Origin: Spongospora subterranea f. sp. subterranea
Lineage: Eukaryota; Endomyxa: Phytomyxea; Phytomyxea; Plasmodiophorida
Length of the DNA: 64,000 bases
Assembly: GCA_049724395.1 (NCBI GenBank)
Contig: JAUGWO010000152.1
Location: forward strand, 23,203-87,202
Direction: 5' to 3'
Shown: positions 33,420-44,840 of the stretch, one piece after another
Layout of the letters: each line of letters begins with the position of its first letter
Numbering within the stretch: the first letter of the stretch is position 1
Made by a program: the position numbers and the translations under genes
The notes under the pieces: generated by a model
What the model was told of the DNA's origin: nothing
Seen by the model: the letters and a program-made list of their open reading frames with translations, nothing else
Databases searched by the model: none

Positions 33420-33492
33420 CATGTTCACCTGTTGCACTCCTTTAAAGCCGCTACCAATGGATCTCTAGGGGGTTCTCAATGTCACCTACCGT
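33420..33492 (+). mobile_element. Short fragment of a virus-type family-B DNA polymerase, copy 1
   Basis: This stretch matches 35,766-35,850 (shared block TGTTCACCTGTTGCACTCCT, then CACCTACCGTA). In the longer copy it encodes the polymerase region before and including motif B. It is a fossil fragment, broken. Confidence 0.5.
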
Positions 33493-33812
33493 AGAGCACC
33501 GCGTATTTTGCCCCACATCACAACAAGACGCCGTCATTTGATCCAACAAGCATCGCAGTGACCATATTTTGGGTCGGTCAATCACACAAGAACTCGGCAG
33601 AGACTGGAGCCGATGGTTGCACTGTTCGTTACTGTACCTACCTCCGGCCTCCGGCCTGTGGATGATAAAAGTCATAAAACTGCCAAGAGGAGATCCGGCT
33701 GCCCCGTTGGCCGTTGCAAGAGAGTACCGAGTCAGTTACTGTTCGGCACGGATTCACGATTCCGTGGCGCAATCTCGCGAGATCGAATTCGACGGGTCAA
33801 GTTTTCGTGTGC

Positions 33813-34145
33813 CAGTGGAGTGCAAAACAACTGCTTCTTCGAATCGATAATGGTATCGGGATTAGTCCCTATTTGCAAAAACCAGCTGAATTTCGTGATT
33901 TGGTCATCAATCGATATCTAATAGGCCACCCGGGCGATGAATTCGCTGACCTAATCTATCCGGTGTTTACTCATGGCAAGGAACCGCTGCAAACTTATCT
34001 GACGTCGATGCTGATGGCTTCGGACTTCGAAATGTCGCTAATCGCGATGCAATTTGGAATCAACATCGTCTCGTTCTCTAACGAGTTAAGTGGCATATAT
34101 GTTTTTGATGCTTTTAACTTTATTCAAACAAGACGCACGGGCTAG
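33813..34145 (+). mobile_element. OTU-like cysteine protease fragment, probably from a mobile element
   Basis: One frame reads QNNCFFESIMVSGLV, like the catalytic-Cys box of OTU proteases (N-x-C-[LF]-F). The neighbouring frame continues with a helical segment and FEMSLIAMQFGINIVSFSNE, resembling the later OTU core (E-x2-LIA-x-x-F-x-I-x-I-x-S). OTU domains are common passengers of large eukaryotic mobile elements, and a family-B polymerase fragment lies nearby. It is treated as a broken fossil; the assignment is tentative. Confidence 0.4.
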
Positions 34146-34439
34146 AAAATTTCATTAAGCGGTTCCCCCCCCCCCCCCCACTCTAAAACGGCGTATGTTT
34201 ATCGTCATCAATACCGACGTCCGTTGACGCCTCGTCCTGTGGTATATCTAAGCCATTTCTGCCCGCTCATGAAGACTGGATCCTGCCCATCGCAACCCCA
34301 ATGACAATCGTAAGTGGTCCAAACCACTTTCTCTTGGATGGTCAAGCCTGTCCACAAAACCGGTAAAAAGGCGAGCAACTGGCCTCAAAACCAACCGGGA
34401 AAAGAATAACAATGCGCAGGCAAGCATTCAAACCATGTT

Positions 34440-35051
34440 GGAATGGTGTCGCGACCATACGTCAAACCCAGACGTTCAACAGCGCTTGGCTCAGTTGATT
34501 AACAACGAACATGCCGAGGGCTCTCGCCGACAAAACTTTTGGCGGCGCTCGGTTTTTTTGAAAACTCTGTAGAACTGCATCCTGTCATTGGCATAATTGA
34601 GGAAATTGTGGGATCATGCGAGTTAAACGCAGCTGTTGCTGATTTCACTGAAAAAGCAGCCATCGATCAAGTCAAGCGCAGAAGCCGGGAGTGGACATGG
34701 GAGCAACGCGCTATGTTAATCTACTTTTTTCATCATCCGAATCTTGGCAACTCCAATTTATCGCTATCTGCGCGGGCTCTCGTCCTCAAACCAAGCACGT
34801 TGAAAGACTGGGTAAATAAGTCGCTACGGTGCAAGGTGTCTCCATGTTTTCCATCGCTGAAAAGCGAGACCGTTGTACAGTCAATTGTGTTGCAGCACTT
34901 TGCGCCAGGATTTTTGTTGGAATTCGTCGAAGATGCGTTCACACCTGTAAACCGATCTAACGAGATGAATCGGTGGATTGCGGATGGGTTCAGAAAGGTG
35001 CTGTCAGGATCGGTACTGTCTGGATCGTACCTCATTTCAGAAACACCTTAG
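34440..35051 (+). mobile_element. Pogo-like DNA transposon relic, N-terminal part
   Basis: The frame at 34,539-35,051 (170 aa) has a helix-turn-helix-like stretch, WTWEQRAMLIYFFHHPNLGN, then LSARALVLKPSTLKDWVNKS. It ends with VEDAFTPVNRSNEMNRWIAD and GFRKVLSGSVLSGSY. The same HTH block (NSKLSLSAARRCLKPNTMQK) occurs on the minus strand near 58,390, beside a DDE-like segment, which supports a transposase. The DDE part is absent here. The C-terminal 40 residues are repeated, inverted, at 35,575-35,690. Confidence 0.55.
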
Positions 35052-35710
35052 CTCTTTGATCGAAAATGCAATCAATGCAGTTTTCAACTAAGACAGTCAA
35101 GTTGACCTAATAGTCCCCCCGTCCCGTTTGATATCGTTGACCACAGGAACAAACGCACTTTCGAGTGTCGTCAGTCACAGCATACACCGTATTTCTGATT
35201 TATATATCACACCATTTCACTTCCCTAAGACCATTTCACTTCCCTAAGACCATTTCACTTCCCTAAGACCATTTCACTTCCCTAAGACCATTTCACTTCC
35301 CTAAGACCATTTCACTTCCCTAAGACCATTTCACAGTTTACAGTCAGTTTACCGTCTTTTACAGTTCGAAATATAAAGCACAAAACAATCCCTCATGAAA
35401 ATTCCGACTATCAAATCATAATTCGAATTGTAGTGAAAGGCGGTGACGACACTCGAAAAAATGCGTTTTTCCTGTGGTCAACGATACCACTCGGGAGAGT
35501 AGTAGTGTAGGTCAACTTGACTGTCGTAGCCTGAAGACTGCAATTGCGCATCAACTGCATTTCCGTTCAGATCGCTAAGGTGTTTCTGAAGAGAGGTACG
35601 ATCCAGCCAGTACCGATCCTGACAGCACCTTTCTGAACCCATCCGCGATCCACCGATTCATCTCGTTAGATCGGTTAACATGTGTGAACGCATCTTCGAC
35701 GAATCCCCAC
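34895..35710. repeat. Imperfect palindrome, about 270-bp arms, around a minisatellite
   Basis: The left arm, about 34,895-35,190, is inverted at about 35,440-35,710. Matched blocks include AGGTCAACTTGACTGT, GATATCGTTGACCACAGGA or its complement, TCGAGTGTCGTCA, and CTAAGGTGTTTCTGA. The arms contain the end of the pogo-like frame. The centre holds six 19-bp repeats. The ACAGTCAAGTTGACCTA motif, facing outward at both sides, could be a transposon terminal repeat. Confidence 0.8.
35211..35334. repeat. 19-bp tandem repeat, 6 full copies plus a partial
   Basis: Perfect 19-bp units ACCATTTCACTTCCCTAAG start at 35,211, 35,230, 35,249, 35,268, 35,287 and 35,306. A 10-bp partial unit follows at 35,325. 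Perfect identity indicates recent expansion. Confidence 0.97.
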
Positions 35711-35765
35711 AGGACCTCTCGGGGCACCTTGAACGTTTCGCCTGGATTCGGCTTACCAACGTCGC

Positions 35766-36158
35766 GGAACATGTTCACCTGTTGCACTCCTTCAAGGCCG
35801 CTACCAAAAGTTTATTTGGATTTCTATGGGGATTTCAATGTCACCTACCGTATGTTCCTCCCAGTCCATAACTTGGATAGCTAGATGGCTACTGGAAAGA
35901 GCCAGGAGCTCATTCGAGGAGATGGATATGTCAGTCATCTATGAAGACACCGATTCTCTCTTCGCTATCTCAAGAGATAGCTCGGTATCAGATCTTCAGC
36001 ACGAGAGGGTGGACAGAGCATTAGAGTACTTCCATGAAGACACGCCGTTTAGAGACATGCTATTGAGGCGGGAATCACCTGAGGGATCAGCTAAGAGCTA
36101 CTACAGAGGTCTACTGATGCTTGGAAAAAAGATGCAGAGGAGGGTCATCGAAACCTAA
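35766..36158 (+). mobile_element. Virus-type family-B DNA polymerase fragment, copy 2
   Basis: Two diagnostic motifs appear in order. A motif-B-like stretch reads FKAATKSLFGFLWG (pattern K-x3-[NK]-S-x-[YF]-G). A motif-C block, MSVIYEDTDSLFAI, matches the catalytic YGDTDS signature. A later stretch, YYRGLLMLGKKM, resembles the region after motif C. Only the palm part is present. The source could be a large DNA virus or a Polinton-like element; the fragment is too short to decide. It is treated as a broken fossil. Confidence 0.6.
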
Positions 36159-36254
36159 ACCCTTGATGACCAAACGATCATATCTCCAACAGATAATGAA
36201 CCACGAATCGGTCAATATGAACCATTATATTAGAGAGAAAAGTGGGGATCAGGT

Positions 36255-37497
36255 CTATATATCGACGCCAAAATCCCTTTTCTTGAGCAGCTTCGGGGCG
36301 ATCAACGTCCACAGATAGATGAGCGACGTGGCCCAGGACGCAATCAGATACGCCCACGACGACAACGACGACCTGGCGTCGTTGCCCGACGCGTGCGCCA
36401 TCAAGTACAACGACGCCAGACACATCAACAGGAAGAACTCGGCCGGCGCCCAACGCTGGCGTAGCGCCACCGGATGATGATTGAGCGATGGGGAATTGGA
36501 TTTGGCGAGAGCGGATTCCAGGTCGGATACGATCACGGTTTGGGATAAAGAGGAACCGAATATCGACGTGTTCGATGAGGAGAACGTTCTCCAGATGATC
36601 ACAATCCCGCAGATCGTGAACCCGATCGCTCGCGACGCGATTCGGACCTGACCGTCGTTTGAGGACACTAATGGGAAAACGGATCAGGGGATGGAAAATA
36701 AGGGATGGGCGTTAGAACATACTGGAGATCGCCTGATAAACGACGAACAGATTATAGGTGGAGAGCAATGAGGGCGTTAGAATCGAGCGACGCGGGGCCA
36801 ATCGGGATAAGGAGATGATGGTGGAGACGAGCGAGGTGACGACGCTGATCGCGATCAGGGTGATGGCGTGCGGATGGCGATCGGGGGATAATCTGGCGGT
36901 GATGCGGTGGACGAGGAAGGTGCTGGCCATCATGAACAAAAGGGCGCAGATGACGTTGAGGACGCGGGTCGGACGGCCCAGGCCCCGCCAATGCTGATCC
37001 CATTGATGGCCGAACGAGATCACCAGCACCGATTGCGCCACGACGTACAAAACCGATCCTGCGATCGCCACGTAGATCAGCAGATCGAACATGGAATCGA
37101 ACGGAACGACCAGACAGAAACCGACGATGATTATCCAGATAAACATTCTCGTGGAAAGTTTCCCAAAGTAGAAACTTTTTCTAATCGAAGATTCGATGAA
37201 CGCGCTGAAAAAGAACACGAATGATGCGATGAAGATTCGGGACGATATCTGGATGGACGAGGCAACGTCGTCGGGGTGAAAGGAGAATCGGTGGAATCGG
37301 CAACAGGTTGGAGATGGCGGGTGGAAACGGATCAGCAGGGCGATGGACGAGGAGATGGCGAAGGCCAGCAGATGGAATATCTTGTGGGTGGCGAAGGACG
37401 AAGGGGAGATCGGCCCGGGAATACAGCACAAGGCAACGGTGAACGGCCTGTACCATGGCGACATTTGAGCTGGCGGGGCGGGTCGGTACGCGACCAC
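36255..37497 (-). CDS. SERINC: SERINC/TMS1 family multi-pass membrane protein
   Basis: A membrane protein of the serine-incorporator family, which acts as a lipid scramblase or lipid organiser in the plasma membrane and endomembranes. Visible family blocks are: STRMFIWIIIVGFCLVVPFD, YVAIAGSVLYVVAQSVLVIS then FGHQWDQHW, LLSTYNLFVVYQAIS, and the C-terminal FFLLMCLASLYLMAH and LIYLWTLIAPKLLKKRDFG. One intron (about 36,670-36,718) splits the gene; joining ATCTCCA| to |TGTCCTC restores AISMSSNDGQVR in frame. The protein is about 390 aa, slightly shorter than the usual 430-480, because the N-terminal cysteine-rich segment is reduced. The start ATG 37,497 is provisional. It lies on the same strand as the NIPA-like gene and 385 bp downstream of it. 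Confidence 0.82.
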
Positions 37498-37882
37498 GAA
37501 TATATTATAATGACAGGATTGGGTGAATATAGATTATGACAATGATTCGGAACCGGGATCTATTCCAACTCGGGGATAAATCGGCTGATTAATTCACTGG
37601 CCAATCTCAGAATTCTCGTGAATCGTCAACGACTGACCATGTAAGGTTCTCGTTCGTCAACAACAAACTAGTCGGCCGATAAATTCTCATGGGTCGATCT
37701 GCACATTGATTCTGTATTCTGTTCGATACAATTTATGTAAATTTATAACGGGGGATATTAGATTATGACGATGGAGTTGCTGAATTTCGATTGGGTAGGC
37801 ATCAGCGATCGTTTCTCATCTAATGACCCCGATTCGTATGGCGCTAGCACTACATGCAGAAAAACGGACTAATGTCAGATAT
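37498..37882. other. Spacer between SERINC-like and NIPA-like genes
   Basis: AT-rich and non-coding in appearance. It presumably holds the 3' end of the NIPA-like transcript and the promoter of the SERINC-like gene. Confidence 0.5.
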
Positions 37883-39125
37883 TCACGGAACAAGAACAAC
37901 ACAGAATCCACGATCGCCCGTACAAGATAATGATGAACTTCGGGACCCGACACGTCTTGATGATAGGACGATTATTCCCAGACCAACGGCGCTGATCGAT
38001 AATCCACAGACGAACCAAATCACGCGCCTGGCCGACAACGACCGCGATTCCTTGTAGAAAAAAACGCCACCCAGTGTCGCCATCGTCACGTCGAAGACGG
38101 CGCGAACGGGGACGACGTAAAGGTTCTCGTACAGCAATAGAGCATGATTCATGACGACCAGATTGGAGACGCCCTGATCTCCGATTAGGACATCGATGTT
38201 TGTTTTGGCGAACACGATTCCTACTAGCAATATTGTGATGATGACAAAGGTCCAGGCACCGACGTAGGCGAACTGATTGTTGGAGTTGATGGTGACGGCA
38301 ACAAGCGAAACGACACCTTTGGCGGACACCACCGTTAATCCAGCTAAGGTCCCGGCGCTGTTCAAGAACTAGTGATTAATTGTGGGAAAACCCACTCAGG
38401 AAACGGTTCGTACAGAGCGCAGATGGAGAAGCGGTGGAGCTCCTGACGTCGTGAACGGGAGAGGTATTGGACATGTGCGAACGATGTCGATGATGCGTCG
38501 AACGACAACGTGGAATATACGAGGGCGAAAGTCCACAATACGGAGACGATGATGAAGGTGTGGAACGAGGGCGTGTGCAGAAGCTTATCGATATCGTGAA
38601 GCGTCAGCAGAGCGAACGTGTGTTCGCCAGAGATGATGGCGATGACGACACCGGTTATGATCAGTATCGCCACCACCCAATCCTGAATTATCAATAATCT
38701 CGTTAAAACCGTGCGACAGATGAGGATGTGAAACGACGACCTTACCTTATAGGTGGCTTTCTCCATGTTGATGGCGCTTGATAATACGATATTGAACGCA
38801 AGGGACGATAATCCCACAGATGCTAAAATAACGACTCGTTGGCGAAGGCGAACGCCACCGCTTCCAGAAGGGATTCGGTGAGAACGAAGAGGATGCCGAG
38901 GATGTTGAGCGGTTGATGATGAGCTGGTTGCTGTTGATGAATGGGAAGACGGAGATTGGATTTCTGGGAGAGATTTTGAAGGCAATAACCAACAGTGGAG
39001 AATAATGAGCCCAGGAGAGCGAAGGCGACGCCCTTCATCCAGGAATGTCGGAGGACCATTGAGCTGACGAACGATCCGGCTAGGCGCTCCATCGAGATGA
39101 CGACCGCCGGGGATATGGCCGCCAT
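37883..39125 (-). CDS. NIPA-like magnesium transporter family membrane protein
   Basis: A multi-pass protein of the NIPA/DMT type, whose members transport Mg2+ in plasma or endosomal membranes. Blocks seen are MAAISPAVVISMERLAGSFV at the start, FALLGSLFSTVGYCLQNLS, LLEAVAFAFANES, VAILIITGVVIAIISG, SAGTLAGLTVVSAKGVVSLV and, near the end, NLYVVPVRAVFDVTMATLGG then VFFYKES, matching the VVP...E-rich final helices of NIPA. An intron after ATYK (GTAAGG...TTCAG) is clear. Between FANES and ILASVG at about 38,833 the frame slips by one base. Another gap at about 38,367-38,389 would be a 23-nt intron (GTTTTC...CACTAG). The slip may be a consensus error or an early loss of function. The start is uncertain. 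Confidence 0.6.
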
Positions 39126-39649
39126 TTCCTGGCCAGATCCGCCAAGGACAGCCAGTCAATATAGGGTAATGAGCTGGATGGGAATAACAGGGGAACAGGT
39201 ACCAGATGTCGATCAGATCAAGATATGACACTGGGAGGGCGAGGTGGGAATAGACCACCGGTGGTAATCATGGCCAATCACGAATCAGACGAGTTTGAAG
39301 TCAGAATCTGGAATACGGAAACCCAACTAAACAGCGCGATCAAGGTTAGTTTTCTATGAACTTGTTTCCTGTTGGTCAACAAAATTCAGAAGTGTTTAGT
39401 TGTTTGTTTTTCAGTTCATCTGTCGCTTGTTTACTCTTGTTTTGAACAGAATGCGCTCTTCACCGTTGTTATCTTCCTAGAGTAACTGTTGTGCTTCCCT
39501 TGTTGTATCAATCCTGGTTAATCCATCTGCTTTTCTCAAGTTCATCTATTCCTGTTATCGTATGGAGTTGAGCTTCAATGAGTAGCAAAATCAGAAACGG
39601 CTCTTATTCTCAGGATTAAAACGGTTAGCGCCATCAAAGTACTCAGACA
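39126..39649. other. Spacer between the NIPA-like gene and DNA polymerase eta
   Basis: T-rich on the plus strand around 39,350-39,560. A plus-strand frame fragment at about 39,270-39,340 (starting MANHESDEFEVRIW) ahead of a GTTAGT donor-like site could be a tiny exon of an unknown gene, but nothing downstream supports it. Confidence 0.35.
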
Positions 39650-41566
39650 TCATGGATAGTTGGGACACCACAGAATCTGAATCAAAAGCGTGTTGATGCT
39701 GCAGATATGAACGCTGCGTTTATGCAATATTGAGATTGGTGGATTGAACAGCGCTGGAAATAGACGACTAGATTCCAACTAATGATAGATTTACAAATCA
39801 GTAGCGACTTGAAAACAACAATCGACTTACCTGATTGATTCTCAAGCGCAACATGGTCACCATCGTTAGATGGTTGATCAGGAAGGCGAAGTTTGAAAAA
39901 CTGATCAATTTTGGGCGTGGTATTATCGGAACTAGTGAAACCAGAGACTCTCAACGAGATTCCACGACATGGCTTATACTGACTCGATAATCCATCCATC
40001 AATCCACCGACAGTTTTGGTGATGGATTCGGCAGTGAATTGTGATATGGGAGATGAGGCCATATGACCTGAAAATTGGACCTGAATATGACGAGGGATAC
40101 GATCAAACTATCATCGATAGTTCTTAAAAGTCTCATTCATTTTGCCGAATCGATGCAGTTTACCATTTCCATGTCTTCTTGTATCCTAAGTGACAGCTCA
40201 ATAGATAAGGTTCCACACCAAGTCTTCGCCTCCTCAAAGCTCAAGGCCGTCCGAAACGTTTTCGATGCCTGAAACGATTTTGGAGGGCCTTTCTCCATAA
40301 CAGGTTCGTGATCAATACCTGAGAAACTTTCAATTTCCGGAATATACGAAGGTAACAGGATCGAATAAACCATGCGCGATATCCCATAGCCATTTCCCCG
40401 ACCCACCGAGACGACGTTGCAGTTCGGCAAGAGTGAATCGGGACGATATTTCAGATAGGTACGCGACATTCAACTGAAGAATTTCACTTCGGATTTTGAA
40501 TTGGTATTTATCTTGATCAAATTCCGACCTGATCAGCAGCAATTTGACCGAATTTGCCGCCAAGACCACGAATTGAGGATATTGATACTTGCGATAGTAA
40601 GAGCGGCGTCAGTTCAGGCAGTAATACTGTCTGTTGGAAAGGCTTGTTGCTTGAAATATACGTCAGCAGAAAATATATGTTTTACAAAAACAGATTATTA
40701 GCATACCGGCCGGCAATCAATTTAGCAAACGGCTTATTCGCTGCGATGCCAGCTGAACAGGTGTAATCTAGCGGGATTTTATAAGATTGTGAATTTCACG
40801 GAACCGATTGGAGTTAAGATACTTAGCTGATGAAATATCCTTTGCCTAATGGCATCGACGATATGCGAGGCCACAAGGAGTCGCTGCTCCGTTAGGTCAC
40901 TGGGGGAGCGAGGCTCCCGGTCGCTACTTCCTTCAATAACGCCAATAAAATTCGATGGAATACAATTTAATTTGACTCTGGCGTCAACGAGTTTCGTCAA
41001 ATCAAGGAACGCCTCGTCGATGCTCGCTTTTTTCGACCGTGATCAACGACGAGTATGACACTATTATTGCCATGACTGTAGCGCTTGCTGCTCGATAACG
41101 ACCCAAACTGAAGAATTCTCAGTAAAAAAAAATGACTGAACCTGATTTCCGACTTAATCTTGCAGGATTCTTTGGCGACTGGTCGTGCGTTGGGCAGATA
41201 TGATGTAGTCTCGCCACTGCTGTCCATTGTATCGGTATGAACAAGTACCAACTCTGGACACTGTTTGAGTACATTGATCAAGGAATCGGGACCGCTAAAG
41301 TGTCGGCTGCCAAGGCCACGAGCACGAGCAGCATCTAGATAGGGGCATTCGATGTCGCGCGAGATTTGTAAATCAAACACACGTACAGTTGACAGCTACA
41401 AGGCCATCCCATTGTCGAACGGCCAGAGGAATATCGCGACTAACTGAGAGACGGTTCTGCTCCACTTGCTGAACCAGAGTACCTCAGTTCCCATGCATTA
41501 GATATCGGGACCATCGCCTACACAGTAGAAGCAATCCAAGTCGATCAATGCGATCTCCCTGGACAT
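39650..41566 (-). CDS. POLH: DNA polymerase eta (Y-family translesion polymerase)
   Basis: This enzyme copies past UV dimers in the nucleus. The start at ATG 41,566 gives MSREIALIDLDCFYC (catalytic D-x-D). A 53-nt intron leads to QVEQNRLSVSRDIPLAVRQW, DGLVAVN, and a 52-nt intron restores NYAARARGLGS, the eta fingers motif. Later blocks are KQCPELVLVHTDT, LTKLVDARVKLN after the SIDEA region (about 41,020), EQRLLVASHIVDAIRQRI (about 40,850), FAAKFAKLIA-like sequence (about 40,720), then NCNVVSVGRGNGYGIS, and the little-finger part EKGPPKSFQASKTFRTAL (the K-S/C-F-x-x-x-K-T motif) with FEEAKTWCGTLSIELSLRI. A PIP-like box, PKIDQFFKLR, lies near 39,900. The C-terminal exon after 39,830 (to about 39,650) is the least certain part, and I did not see a UBZ finger. 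Confidence 0.88.
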
Positions 41567-43683
41567 GATCTCCTCCTTAACACATCACCAGCGAATTTCA
41601 AAAATGCGCAAACACCATTTATTTCCTCACTGTAGTTCATCGTTACTGAGTCAGTAGTAACGGTGTATCGACATGACTTCACTGTTGCGTTCCGTTGGTC
41701 GTTGCGCCGAGAAAAGATCGTCGAAGTATTTTCTCAAAACTGAATACAGGACAACCGCAGTGAATGTCAAACAATTGCCTCAAAAGCCCGCACACAATTT
41801 CCATTTTTTTTGTTCAAAAAGCAATGGTAGGTTATCGATGTTTCCGTTAAGAGCATGAACAAACGCAACCTGCCCAACCTTGAATCGGACGAAGACGCAA
41901 ATGGTCAAAAAGTCTCAAGCCCTGGCATTCAAACAAAAGAGGTTCAAGACTGGCTGACATTTCATTATAAGTATATTTTCTGTGATTTACTATTTCATTT
42001 CTTGGCCCAAACCCCAATCCACGGCTGATAATATTTGGAGAATAGAAGCCACAACACGAAGCCGGCCATGAAAAATCTTCAAGAAAGTTGATCGCGATGA
42101 CCAACAACAAAATGTTGACGCGATTTGATGCTAGCTGAGTTAGGCGAAAGGAACAATCAACACCAGCATTTCATTTCTTACAATGTCGTGATATCTGATA
42201 TGGAATTTATAAAAAAATTGCCAATGCGGCAACTCGCTGTTTCTGAATTGAAAACCAGAAAACCAGAAAACCACATTTCTACATATTCGGCCCAACTCCC
42301 AAACGTAGCCAAATGCTCAAATACTGATATTTTTTAGAATAATCGCGAATGTAGTTATGCCATTGATTTGAATTGGAAGCACTCCGTAAAACCGATAGAA
42401 GTACTTAGATAAGCGCACCATTGAACGACGTCCAAAATGTGAAAGCGACAGTGGATTTGGTGGCGGAATTCATGTGACATATTCCGCTGGATGATAATCT
42501 CGGTAATAGATATCATATACTTGCCGCAAGACAAAGGCGACGATATTGATTGCTGTTGGGTCAGAGTGGTTCAGACCGGATACAACGGTTATGGATTAAC
42601 AATACCGAATGAGACCCAGGAGAGCTGAACCAATTTGTGGATTCGAGCCTCGCTACTGTAGAAGAATCCAGCCAGAAAGAAATAAAATGATATCGCATGT
42701 CCCATCTAATAGCAATATTGATAGAAGCTTGAGACAATATGGATGAGAATACCACTAGGTTTTGTCTCCATGCAAATGGCGTTATTCGAGGCACTCTATA
42801 AGAACCAGTGGCCACAAAATCCATCACGTCGACAGCCAACAAAACGGTCCCGGTCGCCAACGATAAATAAACAAAGCTGATCTCCTTTCGCGCCAATACT
42901 GTGCTGCTCTATATTGCCTGTTATCAGTTTTTCAACCGAAACCCAACGATATCAGATACTGACCATGTCGATAGATTATTCTCTTGAACCGTCATTTTAC
43001 AGGTACAATTTCGATCGATGTGCTGTACAGAGCGTCAAGGGAATGTAGCCATACGTGATTGACAGATAGTGTTTGGTGAAAACAGCACCACTGATCTGCC
43101 ATCATTTCTTTTTAGACCTATCGGTGGACGTGATTGGGTTTGCCAACAAATTGCGAGCGACAAGCAGGAATTGCGTGCGCGTTCAAGGTATCTGGGTTTT
43201 CCGATCATTTTTCTGTATTGATGCCAGATTCGACAACGGCAAAGTCTGAGAATCGAGCGTGCGTATACTTTGGCTGCGATCATCGTTGAGGTGGCCGCCT
43301 CAGCCGCATTCTCAGGGCACTGACGAACTGCACTTTCAATACCAGGATTGCCGTTACCCTACCCAACGCGGCTGCGTGGCTGCGCGTTCCACAAATAGAT
43401 TCCGGGCGGGTGGTTGATTTCGATAGACTGATGTCGAGATTGCGCAACCGCCGAATCAGACTGAAACAGAATCGGCAGTGGGCGAGCTGCATCCCTGTGT
43501 TACACATTCTCGGCAAAGCCGGCCATGCCGAGATATAAACTCGTGGTTCAATATATTGGGTCACGGTATTGCGGTTTTCAATCCCAGGTTGAGTTAGTCT
43601 AGCGAACGTCTAGTTTTGCGATTGGCCTGGCCGGAATGGCGGTGCTGACATGTAGGAATGCCGAATAGGGGACCGCTCTATCA
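41567..43683. other. Long stretch with unassigned exon-like frames
   Basis: Two candidates deserve mention. On the plus strand, ATG 41,673 opens MTSLLRSVGRCAEKRSSKYF, basic and Ser-rich like a mitochondrial targeting peptide, ending at a GTAGGT donor near 41,826. On the minus strand, the frame from 42,896 (MARKEISFVYLSLATGTVLL) is hydrophobic. It has a plausible intron (GTATTC...TATTAG, about 42,695-42,750), after which MGHAISFYFFLAGFFYSSEA follows, so it may be part of an unknown membrane protein. GC-rich frames at 43,035-43,564 show no motif. No function is assigned. Confidence 0.35.
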
Positions 43684-44727
43684 GCAGAGCAAACAACAGT
43701 ACAGCAAAGTATCGAAGCGGCAATAAGTAAACTAGTCCCTGGAATGGAAAAGCCAAAAGTTGTTGGTTGTGGTCGCACCGATACTGGAGTTCATGCTATT
43801 GGAATGCCAGTTCACGTTGATTTGGAAAGGAGATGTCGCAAAACTGGAGCCCTAGTTAGTTTGGCAATTCATCTTCGTCACTAGAGCAATTAGAGCTAAT
43901 ATTGTTCCTCAACAGAAAGAACCGTTTTCCCCCGACTTAGTCATGAAATCACTCAACTATCATCTGAGAGAAGAAGGTACCAAGCCTAATAACATTATCA
44001 GGATACTTGTTACAATTGTGGCCCCTAGCAGATATTGTTGTGACCAGTGTCATTCGTGTTCCAATGGAATTTCATGCTAGGCGAAGCGCCGTCTCTCGTA
44101 GTTATATGTACAGAATAGCTCATGGGTGTAATCAAATTCCTGTTTTCGAAATGAATCGTGTATATCGTGTTTGGCAGCGACTAAACATTAATGCAATGGC
44201 TGAAGCAGCAAAGAATCTGACAGGTTGGCAACGTATTACAAGGCGAAACTGCCATTGTGAATTTTGACGTGTAGGCCGCTTTGATTTTACAACATTCAGG
44301 GCAGTTTGCTGTGAGGCTGCCTCCCCCTATTCGAACGATCGAGTCTTTTGACGTTATTCCTCGGGACTCGAGCTACATGTTCGGGTAAGGGATTATAGTT
44401 AAATTTCAACTATAATGTTAATCATCTCTTAGCCCTGCCGGCCCACCTTCCTGCGGAAATCTAATCGACATCTTCGTCTCGGCGGATGGATTTCTTTATC
44501 ATCAAGTCGCTTAGTGATGTTGCCGTTATGAATATTACTCTAACGATTACATTTAGGTTCGTAATTTAGTTGCATTTTTGATAGGGGTAGGTAAAGGCGA
44601 TTTCTCTCCTTCCGATACAACGAGATTGCTTGATGGAAGGAAACGAGATTTAATTCCACCCATGGTCCCTGCCTATGGCTTATACTTTCTCAAAGCAGAA
44701 TATCCCATTGAACATGAGACGATTTAA
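43684..44727 (+). CDS. TruA-family tRNA pseudouridine synthase
   Basis: This enzyme converts uridine to pseudouridine in tRNA. The catalytic block is clear: VVGCGRTDTGVHAIGMPVHV (Asp in RTDTGVHA, about 43,765). Later exons give FSPDLVMKSLNYHLREE, VIRVPMEFHARRSAVSRSYM then YRI (the F-x-A-R-x-S box), RFDFTTFRAV and IFVSADGFLYHQ|VRNLVAFLIGVG. The C-terminus reads PMVPAYGLYFLKAEYP, matching the P-x-x-GL-x-L ending. Introns of about 50-120 bp end TTAG or CAG. In one exon (about 44,325) a C5 run shifts the frame by one base relative to the expected SPIRTIESFDVIP. The N-terminal exon before 43,684 is not resolved. It converges on HGH1, with 113 bp between stops. It resembles PUSL1-like proteins more than PUS1, at low certainty. 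Confidence 0.8.
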
Positions 44728-44840
44728 AAAAAAGAGTAAATTCAAATCATTATTGTTTCCGTTTTTGCCAATTGGCAAGTTTTGCTTTCGTTATGCAGAT
44801 AATCAGGGCAATGAGTACGTATTAAGCCTTACAAGACAAG

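Noticed and set aside
36758-37224. Plus-strand frames rich in Glu, Arg and Gly
   Set aside because: They lie antisense to the SERINC-like exon, whose family motifs are clear on the minus strand.
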